Below are positions 37,172-46,326 of a stretch of 64,000 nt of DNA, piece after piece (position 1 is the stretch's first letter; every line of letters starts with the position of its first letter). A model generated the notes under the pieces. The model had not been told where the DNA came from. It saw only the letters and a program-made list of their open reading frames with translations, and did not search any database. Source of the DNA: Burkholderia sp. USMB20 (GTDB lineage Bacteria; Pseudomonadota; Gammaproteobacteria; Burkholderiales; Burkholderiaceae); NCBI RefSeq assembly GCF_000949135.2, contig NZ_JTAN02000015.1, positions 1-64,000 on the forward strand, written 5' to 3'. The translations under genes were made by a program, and so were the position numbers.

Positions 37172-38200
37172 ATGATCTATCCGTGGCAGACCGACGACTG
37201 GAACCGCCTGCAGCAACTGCGCGCGCAGTGGCCGCATGCGCTGCTGCTGCACGGCCAGGCCGGGATCGGCAAGCTGCAGTTCGCGCAGCATCTCGCGCAG
37301 GGCTTCCTGTGCGAGGCGCCGCAGCCGAACGGCGAGCCGTGCGGCACCTGCGCGGCCTGCACGTGGTTCGCGCAGGGCAACCATCCGGACTACCGGATCG
37401 TGCTGCCCGAGGCGCTCGCGGGCGAAGCGCCGGGCGCCGCTGACGACGCGAAGCCGGCCGACGCGGACGACGGCGGCAAGAAGACGCGCGCGCCGAGCAA
37501 GGAAATCAAGATCGAGCAGGTGCGTGCGCTGCTCGACTTCTGCGGGGTCGGTTCGCACCGCGGCGGCGCGCGCGTCGTCGTGCTGTATCCGGCCGAGGCG
37601 CTGAACGTCGCCGCGTCGAACGCGCTGCTGAAGACGCTGGAGGAGCCGCCGTCAGGCGTCGTGTTCCTGCTGGTGTCGGCGCGCATCGACCGGCTGCTGC
37701 CGACCATCATCAGCCGCTGCCGGCAGTGGCCGATGACCGTGCCGGCGCCCGACGCGGCCGCGGCGTGGCTGGCGGCGCAGGGCGTCGACGATGCGCGCGC
37801 GCTGCTCGCCGAAGCCGGCGGCGCGCCGCTCGCCGCGCTGGCGCTCGCGAGCGACGAGAACCGCCCGCTGCGCGATTTCACGCTCGGCCAGCTCGCCGCC
37901 GGCGCCGCGTGCGATCCGTTCGCGTGCGGCGAGACGCTGCAGAAGCTGCCGGTGCCGCTGGTGCTCGGCTGGCTGCAGCGCTGGCTGTACGATCTGCTCG
38001 CGCAGCGGATGGCGGGCGCGCCGCGCTACTTCCCGATGCAGGCGGCCGCGCTCGCGCGTTGCGCGGAAGCCGTCGACGCGAATGCGTTCGCACGCTTCAT
38101 GAAGGCCGTGACGCGCCAGCGGACGGTCGAGAACCATCCGCTCAACGCCCGGCTCGTCTTCGAGGAACTGTTTCTCGGTTATCGGGAAATGTTCGCGTGA
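37172..38200 (+). CDS. holB: DNA polymerase III subunit delta'
   Basis: This is the delta' subunit of the clamp-loader complex. The 342-residue protein has the P-loop-like HGQAGIGKLQFA, a zinc-binding Cys set (CGTCAACTWF with an upstream Cys), NALLKTLEEPP and the SRC-type sensor in TIISRCRQW. Residues about 88-110 form an Ala/Asp/Lys-rich insert between the zinc module and the rest. AAGGAA precedes the ATG. It sits 19 bases after tmk. Confidence 0.94.
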   Translation: MIYPWQTDDWNRLQQLRAQWPHALLLHGQAGIGKLQFAQHLAQGFLCEAPQPNGEPCGTCAACTWFAQGNHPDYRIVLPEALAGEAPGAADDAKPADADDGGKKTRAPSKEIKIEQVRALLDFCGVGSHRGGARVVVLYPAEALNVAASNALLKTLEEPPSGVVFLLVSARIDRLLPTIISRCRQWPMTVPAPDAAAAWLAAQGVDDARALLAEAGGAPLAALALASDENRPLRDFTLGQLAAGAACDPFACGETLQKLPVPLVLGWLQRWLYDLLAQRMAGAPRYFPMQAAALARCAEAVDANAFARFMKAVTRQRTVENHPLNARLVFEELFLGYREMFA

Positions 38201-38279
38201 GCGCGTATTGTTTCCTTGAAGAGGGGAAACGGCTGCCGGCGAGCGCATGAGCGCCCGCCTTACGTATTCAGGAAACACG

Positions 38280-39059
38280 ATGTTCGTCGATTCTCACTGC
38301 CACATCAATTTCAAGGGTCTCGCCGACCGCCTGCCGGCCGTGCTGGAGAACATGCGCGAGCACGACGTCACGCATGCGCTGTGCGTGTCGGTCGACTTCG
38401 AGACGCTGCCCGACGTGCTCGCGATCGCGCAGGCGCACGACAACGTGTACGCGTCGGTCGGCGTGCATCCGGATCACGAGGACGCACGGGAGCCGACGCT
38501 CGCGGAGCTGGTCGAGCTGGCCGCGCACCCGAAAGTCGTCGCGATCGGCGAGACGGGCCTCGACTACTACCGCCTCGAAGGCCGCTCGATCGCCGACATG
38601 GAATGGCAGCGCGAACGCTTTCGCACGCATATCCGCGCGGCGACCGCGACGATGAAGCCGCTGATCATCCATACGCGCTCGTCGTCGGAAGACACGCTGC
38701 GGATCATGGCCGAGGAACGCGCGGACGTGCCGGGCGGCGTGATGCACTGCTTCACCGAGCCTTGGCCCGTCGCCGAGCAGGCGCTCGCGCAGAACTTCCA
38801 TATCTCGCTGTCGGGGATCGTCACGTTCAAGAACGCGACCGACGTGCAGGACGTCGCGCGGCGGGTGCCGCTCGAGCGGCTGCTGATCGAGACCGACTCG
38901 CCGTACCTCGCGCCGGTGCCGTACCGCGGCAAGCCGAATGAACCTGCGTACGTCAGCCATGTCGGACGCTTTATCGCATCCGAGCGCGGCATCCCCGTCG
39001 AGGCGCTGGCCGATGCGACGACCCAGAACTTTTTCCGGCTGTTCAAGATCGCCCGCTAA
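38280..39059 (+). CDS. TatD family metal-dependent hydrolase (deoxyribonuclease)
   Basis: The 259-residue TIM-barrel hydrolase has metal ligands in DSHCHINF (HxH), GETGLDYYR (Glu), an IHTR His, HCF and TDSPYLAP (Asp). TatD proteins have 3'-5' DNA exonuclease activity. The paralogue next to holB is often named YcfH, and the layout mltG-tmk-holB-ycfH here matches E. coli. ATG 38280 is chosen because MFVDSHCH is the standard start. Confidence 0.92.
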   Translation: MFVDSHCHINFKGLADRLPAVLENMREHDVTHALCVSVDFETLPDVLAIAQAHDNVYASVGVHPDHEDAREPTLAELVELAAHPKVVAIGETGLDYYRLEGRSIADMEWQRERFRTHIRAATATMKPLIIHTRSSSEDTLRIMAEERADVPGGVMHCFTEPWPVAEQALAQNFHISLSGIVTFKNATDVQDVARRVPLERLLIETDSPYLAPVPYRGKPNEPAYVSHVGRFIASERGIPVEALADATTQNFFRLFKIAR

Positions 39060-39102
39060 CGACGCGCGCCCAGCCGACAACCCAGGGAAGGAGCCCACAA
39101 CA

Positions 39103-39813
39103 ATGACGAAGCCGACCACATACCTGCCCAAGCGCGCCCTCGTCGCCGCCGCGCTCGTCGCGAGCGGCCTGTTTGCCGCCGCCGGCGCGCATGCCGAGTC
39201 GCTCGACGCGGTCGTCAAGGCGGTCAAGTTCGACGACATCGCCGACATCGGCAAGCAGCTCAAGAGCGGCAAGCTCGATCCGAACACGATCGCACCGAAC
39301 GGCGACCCGCTGCTCGTGATCGCCGCGCGCGAGAAGTCCGACAAGGTCGCCGCGGCGCTCGCCACGACGCCGAACGTCGACCTCGAGAAGGAAGACAAGG
39401 CCGGCGAGAACGCGCTGATGCTCGCGTCGCTGAACGGCGACGTCGGGCTCGTCAAGCTGCTGATCGACAAGGGCGCGGAAGTCAGCAAGAAGGGCTGGGC
39501 GCCGCTGCACTACGCGGCCACCAACGGCCAGGACGAGGTCGTCAAGGTCCTGCTCGACCATGACGCGTATATCGACACCGCGTCGCCGAACGGCACGACG
39601 CCGCTGATGATGGCCGCGCGCGGCAACCACGCGTCGACGGTCAACCTGCTGCTCGACCAGGGCGCCGATCCGCAGGTGAAGAACCAGCTCGGCATCACCG
39701 CGCTCGAGTTCGCGCAGCACTACAAGGCGCCGGATGCGATCGACATCCTGAGCAAGCGGACGGTGCGCGTCGGTGCATCGGCGCCGGCAGATGCGCAAAA
39801 GAGTGCAAAATGA
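39103..39813 (+). CDS. Secreted ankyrin-repeat protein
   Basis: The 236-residue protein has a signal peptide (about 1-31, ending AHA-E) followed by about five ankyrin repeats (from residue 38), seen as repeated units such as GENALMLASLNGDVGLVKLLIDKGA and GTTPLMMAARGNHASTVNLLL-like segments. Ankyrin proteins bind other proteins; a periplasmic partner is unknown. It lies 43 bases after the TatD gene on the same strand, so it may be co-transcribed with the mltG operon. Confidence 0.88.
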   Translation: MTKPTTYLPKRALVAAALVASGLFAAAGAHAESLDAVVKAVKFDDIADIGKQLKSGKLDPNTIAPNGDPLLVIAAREKSDKVAAALATTPNVDLEKEDKAGENALMLASLNGDVGLVKLLIDKGAEVSKKGWAPLHYAATNGQDEVVKVLLDHDAYIDTASPNGTTPLMMAARGNHASTVNLLLDQGADPQVKNQLGITALEFAQHYKAPDAIDILSKRTVRVGASAPADAQKSAK

Positions 39814-39932
39814 CGGTTTCGGCGCGGTGGCGCAGCGCCCGGCCGGCCGCAACCCGGCCGGCAGCGGGCGTCCGGCCGCCGCGCCGGTCAGCGCAGCAAG
39901 CGGCCCGAGGCCGCATTGACATAAGGAACACC

Positions 39933-40289
39933 ATGTTGCGGGCTATGTTTTGTGCCGCGGCGTTTGCCGTGCCGTTGTCGGCGGCGGCTTTCACGGGCGC
40001 GGATCTCGACCGGCTGTGCGCGAAGACGGACGTCAAGTCGCGGGCGTCGTGCGCGGCCTACATCGAAGGCGCTGCCGATGGCGTCTACAACACGATCGAC
40101 GCGATCGGCGGCACCACCGGGCCGCGCGTCGGGCAGTATTTCTGCCTGCCGCCCGACATCCGGGCGCAGCAGATGACCGACGCGGTGCGCAAGTACATCG
40201 CGGAGAACCCGAAGCTGGCCGACTACAACGCGAGCACCGCGGTGTCGCTCGGTCTCGGCAAGGCATTCCCCTGCAAGGGCGGCAGCTGA
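39933..40289 (+). CDS. Small secreted Rap1a/Tai-like protein
   Basis: The 118-residue protein has a signal peptide (about 1-19, ending AAA-F) and a compact domain with four Cys. CAKTDVKSRASCAAYIEGAADG, then FCLPPDI and a C-terminal FPCKGG, resembles the Rap1a/Tai family, which includes periplasmic immunity proteins against type VI secretion amidase effectors. No effector gene or type VI gene is adjacent, so an immunity role is only an analogy; many family members stand alone. An upstream in-frame extension is basic and low-complexity and was rejected. Confidence 0.72.
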   Translation: MLRAMFCAAAFAVPLSAAAFTGADLDRLCAKTDVKSRASCAAYIEGAADGVYNTIDAIGGTTGPRVGQYFCLPPDIRAQQMTDAVRKYIAENPKLADYNASTAVSLGLGKAFPCKGGS

Positions 40290-40383
40290 TCTGACACCGG
40301 GTCCGGGCGCGCGCTGCCCGGACGTCGCCGACGCATCCAGGACGAGGCCGCCGCGCCTCATAACCGAAGCATCCCGGGCGCCG

Positions 40384-41556
40384 ATGAATTCAATCGAGGA
40401 ATTGCAGCGCATCGCCGATGCGCCGTTGCATTCGTGGTCCGGCACGCTGATCGTGTCGGTCATGGTCGTGCTGGTCGTCGTGATCGTGCACCGTCTCGGC
40501 GCACGCATCGTCAAGCGCATCGCGCAGCCGTATCCGCTGATGAGCGTGATCCTGCGCTACATCGACAAACCTTCGCTCGTCACGCTCGCGCTGCTTGCGC
40601 TCGAATTCCTGTGGATCCAGACGGACGAAGGCATGTCGTTCGTGGGCGGGATGCGCGCCGCGGCCGCGGTCGGCTCCATCGTATCGCTGACCTGGCTGCT
40701 GGTGCGGCTCGCGGCCGGCGTCGGCGACGCGATCATCCAGGCCCATCCGATGGATGCGGCCGACAACCTCCACGCGCGGCGCGTCCACACGCAGGCCAAG
40801 GTGCTCGTGCGGACCGTCATGGTGCTGATCGTGGTCATCGGCACGGGCGCCGCGCTGATGACGTTCCCGAACGTGCGCCAGGTCGGCGCGAGCCTGCTGG
40901 CGTCGGCCGGCGTCGCCGGCCTCGTCGCCGGTATCGCCGCGCGGCCGGTGCTCGGCAACCTGATCGCCGGGCTGCAGATCGCGCTCACGCAGCCGATCCG
41001 GCTCGACGACGTCGTCGTGATCCAGGGCGAGTGGGGCCGCATCGAGGAAATCACCGGCTCGTTCGTGTCGGTGCGGCTGTGGGACCAGCGCAGGCTGGTC
41101 GTCCCGTTGCAGTGGATCATCGAAAACCCGTTCACGAACTGGACGCGCCACAGCTCGGAGATCATCGGCACGGTCTACCTGTCGGTCGACTACCGCACGC
41201 CGCTCGCGCCGCTGCGCGAGGAGCTCGCGCGGCTCGTCCATGCGGCGCCCGAGTGGGACGGCCGCGTGCAGGTGCTGCAGGTGACCGATGCCACCGAGCG
41301 CACGATGCAGTTGCGCGCGCTCGTCAGTGCGGCCGACTCGTCGGCGTGCTGGGATCTGCGTTGCCGCGTGCGCGAGGGCTTGATCGCGTACCTGCAGGCG
41401 CGTTTCCCGCAATGCCTGCCGCGCAGCCGGATGGAGCTGTATCCGCACGATTCGGCGCCGGGCGAGCCGAGCCCCGAACGGCCGCACGCGCGGCCGCCCG
41501 CCGCCAGCACGGCGGCCAACACCGCGGCCGATCCGAAGGCCACCGAAGGCCGCTGA
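40384..41556 (+). CDS. Small-conductance mechanosensitive channel family protein (MscS-like)
   Basis: The 390-residue membrane protein has four or five helices in residues 20-195. The pore-lining segment VGASLLASAGVAGLVAGIAARPVLGNLIAG and the following beta domain with PIRLDDVVVIQGEWGRIEEI are diagnostic for MscS. A C-terminal Pro/Ala-rich tail (about 360-390) is disordered. It should open on membrane tension and release solutes, or act as an ion channel with another signal. The next gene starts 31 bases downstream. Confidence 0.9.
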   Translation: MNSIEELQRIADAPLHSWSGTLIVSVMVVLVVVIVHRLGARIVKRIAQPYPLMSVILRYIDKPSLVTLALLALEFLWIQTDEGMSFVGGMRAAAAVGSIVSLTWLLVRLAAGVGDAIIQAHPMDAADNLHARRVHTQAKVLVRTVMVLIVVIGTGAALMTFPNVRQVGASLLASAGVAGLVAGIAARPVLGNLIAGLQIALTQPIRLDDVVVIQGEWGRIEEITGSFVSVRLWDQRRLVVPLQWIIENPFTNWTRHSSEIIGTVYLSVDYRTPLAPLREELARLVHAAPEWDGRVQVLQVTDATERTMQLRALVSAADSSACWDLRCRVREGLIAYLQARFPQCLPRSRMELYPHDSAPGEPSPERPHARPPAASTAANTAADPKATEGR

Positions 41557-41587
41557 ACGCACGCCGGTACCTGCTGCCATCACCTCC

Positions 41588-42766
41588 ATGACCGCGCTGA
41601 AGACGCTTGCCATCGCCAACTACCGCTCGCTGCGCGAGCTGATCGTGCCGCTCGCGGCGCTCACCGTCGTCACCGGGCCGAACGGCAGCGGCAAGTCGAG
41701 CGTGTACCGTGCGCTGCGGCTGCTTGCCGACACCGCGCAGGGCCGCGTGATTCCGTCGCTCGCGCGCGAAGGCGGGCTGCCGTCGACGCTGTGGGCCGGC
41801 CCCGAGCGCTTTTCGCGCGCGATGCTGAGCGGCGACACGCCGGTGACCGGCACGGTGCGCAACGGACCGGTGAGCCTCAAGCTCGGTTTCGCCGGCGACG
41901 ATTTCGGTTACGCGATCGATCTCGGCCTGCCGGTGAAGAACGATGCGTCGATGTTTCGTCTCGATCCGGTCGTGAAGCGCGAATGCATCTGGGGCGGCGC
42001 GCTGCTGCGGCCGTCGACGCTGCTGGTCGACCGCCAGGGCGCGCAGATTCGCGCGCGCGGCGGGTCGGGCGACTGGCACACGGTGCCGCAGCCGGTCGCG
42101 AGCTTCGACAGCATGATGACCGAGTTCGCCGATCCGGTCGGCGCGCCGGAGATGATCGCGGTGCGCGAGCGGATCCGGTCGTGGCGCTTCTACGATCATT
42201 TCCGGACCGATGCGCAGGCGCCGGCCCGGCAGTCGCAGATCGGCACCCACACGCCGGTGCTGGCGGACGACGGCGCCGACCTGGCCGCCGCGCTGCAGAC
42301 GATCCGCGAAATCGGGGATGCCGCCGCGCTCGACGCGGCGATCGACGACGCGTTCCCCGGCGCATCGATCGACATCGACAATCCGGGCGGGCGCGGCCGC
42401 TTCGACGTGCTGATGCGCCAGCCGGGGTTGCTGCGGCCGCTGTCGGCGGCCGAACTGTCGGACGGCACGCTGCGCTACCTGCTGCTCGCGGCCGCGCTGC
42501 TGACGCCGCGGCCGCCCGCGCTGATGGTGCTGAACGAACCGGAGACGAGCCTGCACCCCGATCTGCTGCCGGCGCTCGGCCGCCTGATCGCGCAGGCCGC
42601 GCAGCGTTCGCAGGTGCTGGTCGTGTCGCACGCGGCGCGGCTCATCGCGACGCTCGAACGCGAGGCCGGCTGCGAGTCGCTGGTGCTCGACAAGCAGCTT
42701 GGCGCGACCGTCCTCGTCGATGCGGACACGCGCGACCTGCCGCCGTGGAAGTGGCCGTCGCGCTGA
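41588..42766 (+). CDS. AAA-type predicted ATPase (RecF/OLD/ABC-like)
   Basis: The 392-residue protein has a Walker A GPNGSGKSS (about 30-38) right after LAIANYRSLRELIVPL, an ABC-type signature LSDGTLRYLLLAAALL, Walker B LMVLNEPETSLHPDLLPAL and the H-loop VLVVSHAARL. This is the layout of the COG4637-like SMC/RecF-related ATPases found in DNA repair or defence proteins. No TOPRIM or nuclease domain is fused or adjacent, so a defence role has no direct support. It may share a transcript with the MscS gene. Confidence 0.82.
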   Translation: MTALKTLAIANYRSLRELIVPLAALTVVTGPNGSGKSSVYRALRLLADTAQGRVIPSLAREGGLPSTLWAGPERFSRAMLSGDTPVTGTVRNGPVSLKLGFAGDDFGYAIDLGLPVKNDASMFRLDPVVKRECIWGGALLRPSTLLVDRQGAQIRARGGSGDWHTVPQPVASFDSMMTEFADPVGAPEMIAVRERIRSWRFYDHFRTDAQAPARQSQIGTHTPVLADDGADLAAALQTIREIGDAAALDAAIDDAFPGASIDIDNPGGRGRFDVLMRQPGLLRPLSAAELSDGTLRYLLLAAALLTPRPPALMVLNEPETSLHPDLLPALGRLIAQAAQRSQVLVVSHAARLIATLEREAGCESLVLDKQLGATVLVDADTRDLPPWKWPSR

Positions 42767-43011
42767 CGGGCAAAGCGGTGTGCGCGCGGCCGCGTCGGCG
42801 GCATGCCGCCGGCAGCCCGCCGTCGGGCCTGCGGCGCGAATGTATCCTGTCTGTAACAACACCCATAAAATGAAAGCCCGGTGCTTCCGGGCATCGGGAT
42901 CGCGAATAATAATGAGATATCCGGCCGGCGCGATGCCGGCCGTGCGCTGCACGGAGGGGGTTGTGCGCCAGCCCCCGTGCCGGCCGACCGAGGACACAGG
43001 AGACGTGGACC

Positions 43012-44076
43012 ATGAGAATTGCCCAGATCGCCCCGCTGACCGAATCCGTGCCGCCGAAGCTGTACGGCGGCACGGAGCGCGTCGTGTCCTACATCACCGA
43101 GGCGCTCGTCGACCTCGGCCATGACGTGACGCTGTTCGCCAGCGGCGATTCGACGACCCGGGCCAGGCTCGAACCGGTATGGCCGCGCGCGCTGCGGCTC
43201 GATGCGTCGATCCGCGACCGCGTCGCACCGCACATGCTGCTGATGGAGACGGTCGCGCGCCGCGCGAAGGACTTCGACGTGCTCCATTTCCACATGGACT
43301 ACTACTCGTTTTCGGTCTTCAACCGGCAGGACACGCCGTTCGTGACGACGCTGCACGGCCGGCTCGACCTGCCCGAGCAGCAGCCGGTGTTCGACACGTT
43401 CAACACCGCGCCGGTGATCTCGATCTCGAATTCGCAGCGCCAGCCGCTGCCGCAGGCGAAATGGCAGACGACCGTGTACCACGGGCTGCCCGACACGCTG
43501 TACCTGCCGCAACCCGTCGAGCCGCGCTATCTCGCGTTCCTCGGCCGCATCTCGCCGGAGAAGCGGGTCGACACCGCGATCCGCATCGCGCACCAGTGCG
43601 GGCTGCCGATCAGGATCGCCGCGAAGATCGACGCGGCGGACCAGGAGTACTTCGAACGGGAGATCAAGCCGCTGTTCGCGCTGCCGCACGTCGAATACAT
43701 CGGCGAGATCGCCGACCACGAGAAGGCCGAATTCCTGTCGGGCGCGCATGCGCTGCTGTTTCCGATCGACTGGCCGGAGCCGTTCGGGCTGGTGATGATC
43801 GAGGCGATGTCGTGCGGCACGCCGGTGATCGCGTTCAATCGCGGCGCGGTGCCGGAGGTGGTGGACGAGGGCGTGTCGGGCTTCATCGTCGAGGACGAGA
43901 TCAGCGCGGTGGCCGCCGTGAACCGGCTGCACCTGCTGCCGCGCGCACGCGTGCGGCGGCGCTTCGAGGAGCGCTTCACGTCGCGGCGGATGGCGCAGCA
44001 GTACGTCGACGTGTACCAGTCGCTGATTCGTGCGCAAAAGCGCTCGCGCTTCAAGGTGATCGATTCGACGACCTGA
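43012..44076 (+). CDS. Glycosyltransferase family 4 protein
   Basis: This 354-residue GT-B glycosyltransferase has the N-terminal loop LYGGTERVVSYI, the acceptor-domain motif FLGRISPEKRVDTAIRIA, and the donor-binding EX7E motif in EPFGLVMIEAMSCGTPVIAF. It should transfer a nucleotide-sugar residue to an unknown acceptor. It is not in a polysaccharide cluster. ATG 43012 (MRIAQIAPLTE) is the standard family start. A terminator follows. Confidence 0.88.
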   Translation: MRIAQIAPLTESVPPKLYGGTERVVSYITEALVDLGHDVTLFASGDSTTRARLEPVWPRALRLDASIRDRVAPHMLLMETVARRAKDFDVLHFHMDYYSFSVFNRQDTPFVTTLHGRLDLPEQQPVFDTFNTAPVISISNSQRQPLPQAKWQTTVYHGLPDTLYLPQPVEPRYLAFLGRISPEKRVDTAIRIAHQCGLPIRIAAKIDAADQEYFEREIKPLFALPHVEYIGEIADHEKAEFLSGAHALLFPIDWPEPFGLVMIEAMSCGTPVIAFNRGAVPEVVDEGVSGFIVEDEISAVAAVNRLHLLPRARVRRRFEERFTSRRMAQQYVDVYQSLIRAQKRSRFKVIDSTT

Positions 44077-44100
44077 CGCGCGGCGGGTGCGGATAAAAGA

Positions 44101-44131
44101 ACGGCGATGTCCGCGAGGACATCGCCGTTTG
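44101..44131 (+). terminator. Terminator of the glycosyltransferase gene
   Basis: ACGGCGATGTCC (44101-44112) pairs perfectly with GGACATCGCCGT (44117-44128), flanked by A residues and T residues. Confidence 0.85.
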
Positions 44132-44175
44132 CACATCGCCCGCGCGCGGCGCGCCCGGACGAGGACGCCGCGGCG

Positions 44176-44763
44176 TCAGATCTTCAGCTTCGTGACCTTC
44201 GTGCCGTTGATCGACACGTCGCCCATCAGGCCGGCGTTGGTCAGCACGATGACCTGGACCGGCGCGGTGGCCGTGTTGGAGTCGACCGCGCCGTTCGCGC
44301 CCATCTTCACGAGCGCGACCGATGCGCCGGCGCCGGCTGCCCAGCCGTCCGAGCCGCGGAATTCGTCGAGCGCTTCCTGCGTCATGAACAGGAACACGAT
44401 CGCCTTCGACTGCGCACCGGCCTGCAGGCCGACCGACAGCGACGACGTGTTGTAGTAGCCGACCGTGCTGCCGCCGACGCGCAGCGCGCCGTTGCCCGAC
44501 TGGCCGCCGACGATGAAGCCGGCCTGCAGCACGTCCGGGAACACGAGCACGCCGCGCGACTTCGCGACGAGTTCACGCGAACCCTTGACCGTGGAATACA
44601 TGCGCGACAGCGTGGCGTCGACGCTCGAATCGATCGCCTGACGCTTCGACGCGTTGGTCGCGGCGTTGTCGGGCTTGTCGGGGGTAGTGGTGCAACCGGT
44701 GAGCGCAAGGCTGCCGACGACGAGCGCAGCGGCGGCTTTCAGCACAAGGTTCCGTTTTTGCAT
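44176..44763 (-). CDS. Lipoprotein with SYLF/YSC84-like lipid-binding domain
   Basis: The 195-residue lipoprotein has lipobox LALTGC (Cys24). A SYLF/Ysc84 domain follows (GVLVFPDVLQAGFIVGGQSGNGALRV, then a glycine-rich strand set). Family members bind phosphoinositides or other lipids; Burkholderia homologues have been reported as immunogenic lipoproteins. It is probably in the periplasm, attached to the outer membrane. GGAGAAG precedes the ATG. It stands alone on the minus strand. Confidence 0.87.
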   Translation of the reverse strand: MQKRNLVLKAAAALVVGSLALTGCTTTPDKPDNAATNASKRQAIDSSVDATLSRMYSTVKGSRELVAKSRGVLVFPDVLQAGFIVGGQSGNGALRVGGSTVGYYNTSSLSVGLQAGAQSKAIVFLFMTQEALDEFRGSDGWAAGAGASVALVKMGANGAVDSNTATAPVQVIVLTNAGLMGDVSINGTKVTKLKI

Positions 44764-44994
44764 CGTTCTTCTCCATCGGATGACGTTCGGAGTGAGTCTC
44801 GCTCACGGAGCGGATCACGTCGGCAGTTATATCACAACGGATTACAACCCCATTTCGTGCGCGCATGAAAAGGCGCCGAATCGGTTTGCGGTGTCGCGGC
44901 GCACCAACGGACGGACCGGCGCGCGCACGGCGATATGTCGCTACATCGCGCGACGGCCGGGGCGGGCGGGAACGGCGGGGCCGGCAGGTGCAGG

Positions 44995-45453
44995 TCAGTG
45001 CGTGACGGGCGGCGCCGGCGGGGTCGGCGGCTTGATCGGCGGGCGCCGCAACGCGCGGCGAATCAGCGCGATCACGACCCCGCACGCGAACAGGAACGCG
45101 GCCGGCACGACCCAGTAGCCGACGAACGCGTGCCACAGATAACCGGCGAGCGTGTTGCGGCGCACGACGTATTCGTCGCGGGCCGCCTGCTGGCGTGCCG
45201 CGTTGGCGGCCAGCACGTCGGCCGGGCAGCCGGCCGCGCGCGCCGCGTCAGGATCGCCGTGGCACTTCGTGGCAGCGCCGGCCGCCTGCTGCGCATCGGT
45301 GAGCTGCCAGGTGGTCAGCGCGAGTTGCAGGTCGGCCTTGTTGTACGCCATTTCCTCGCGGATCTCGCGCACGGCGACGATCGCGACGGGCACGGCCCAG
45401 AACACGATCACGATCAGCCAGCGGCGGAACCAGCGGTGTTGTCTCCATGCCAT
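44995..45453 (-). CDS. Uncharacterised two-helix membrane protein
   Basis: The 152-residue protein (ATG 45453, MAWRQHRW) has two membrane segments, at about residues 12-29 and 105-133. The loop between them holds two Cys (TKCHGDP and AAGCPAD). The C-terminus is Pro-rich. I do not recognise a family. Both Cys would face the periplasm if the basic N-terminus is inside, so they may form a disulfide. The upstream in-frame extension to 45678 is Arg-rich and was rejected. Confidence 0.7.
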   Translation of the reverse strand: MAWRQHRWFRRWLIVIVFWAVPVAIVAVREIREEMAYNKADLQLALTTWQLTDAQQAAGAATKCHGDPDAARAAGCPADVLAANAARQQAARDEYVVRRNTLAGYLWHAFVGYWVVPAAFLFACGVVIALIRRALRRPPIKPPTPPAPPVTH

Positions 45454-45773
45454 CCATGCCTCCGTTTGACGCGGTGTGCGCGTCCGTCTCGAGGGCGGCC
45501 CGATGGCGCTTCTTGTACTTGGATGGGCCGCGTTGCAGCCATCATAGAAGAAATCGCGGCGAATTGCCGCACCATGTGGCGGCATTTGTACGGCGTGCTG
45601 GGGAAGCGGGGCGGACAGGCGGCGCAGCAGGTCGCGACGACGGCAGCGACGGCGCCGCCGGCCGGCGCGGCGACGCATTCCACGTCATCGCGTGCGTCGA
45701 TGCGCGTGCAACGAAAACAAAAATGCCGCGCCCGCCGAAGCGATGCGCGGCATTCGTGCGGGAGCGCGGGAAC
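45454..45773. other. 320-base intergenic region between the PsiF-like gene and the two-helix protein gene
   Basis: The stretch holds the 5' leader of the 45453 gene and, near 45717-45754, the terminator of the PsiF-like gene. No further gene is seen. Confidence 0.6.
45717..45754 (-). terminator. Terminator of the PsiF-like gene
   Basis: AATGCCGCGC (45722-45731) pairs with GCGCGGCATT (45745-45754). On the minus strand the stem is followed by a T-rich run. Confidence 0.75.
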
Positions 45774-46064
45774 TCAGGCGGCCGGCTGGCTGCTCAGGCA
45801 GCTCTTCATGAACGCCTTGCGGTCGTCGCCCTTCTTGTCGGCGGCCTGCGTGTTGCACGCCTTCATCTTTTCCTGCTGCGACATCTTCTTCGCGGGCTTG
45901 GCCGACAGGCAGTCCTTCATGAACGCCTTGCGTTCATCGCCCGTCTTGCCGGCGGCCTGCGTGTTACAGGCCTTCATCTTGTCCTGCTGGCTGTTCGCCG
46001 CGAAAGCGGGGGAAGCCAGCATGCCGCCGAGAAGCACTGCGGCTACGAGCGATTGGATTTTCAT
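45774..46064 (-). CDS. PsiF-repeat protein
   Basis: The 96-residue protein has a signal peptide (about 1-22, ending AFA-A) and two near-identical PsiF repeats. Each reads approximately QQ(D/E)KMKACNTQAA, then G(D/E)xRKAFMK(D/S)CLS, with two Cys. PsiF is phosphate-starvation-induced in E. coli; its molecular role is unknown. The two repeats are about 110 bases apart in DNA and clearly duplicated. No Pho box was identified upstream. Confidence 0.87.
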   Translation of the reverse strand: MKIQSLVAAVLLGGMLASPAFAANSQQDKMKACNTQAAGKTGDERKAFMKDCLSAKPAKKMSQQEKMKACNTQAADKKGDDRKAFMKSCLSSQPAA

Positions 46065-46326
46065 TTCGACACTCCCATGGGGTGAATTGCGTTTTATATC
46101 GACGCCGTCACGAAGCCCGGCGCAACGGGAACAGGGCCACATCACGCCGCGCGCTCCGATTATGGCAAATCAATGTGAAAACACCAAAACGGCATTCCTA
46201 TAACGCGGCGGACGGCATGGCCGTTGACGGCGTGCGTCCCGCGGCGATCGGGACTAACCATGATGCGCGGCGCCGGTGCCGGCCGTATCTACCGGATGCC
46301 GGCCGCGAGCCATTACAATCGCGGCC

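Noticed and set aside
42875-42900. Small hairpin GCCCGG/CCGGGC upstream of the glycosyltransferase gene
   Set aside because: It has a short stem and no T run, and no promoter could be tied to it.
45774-46064. Repeated DNA resembling a CRISPR array
   Set aside because: It is the two-fold PsiF repeat inside a coding frame, with no regular spacers.
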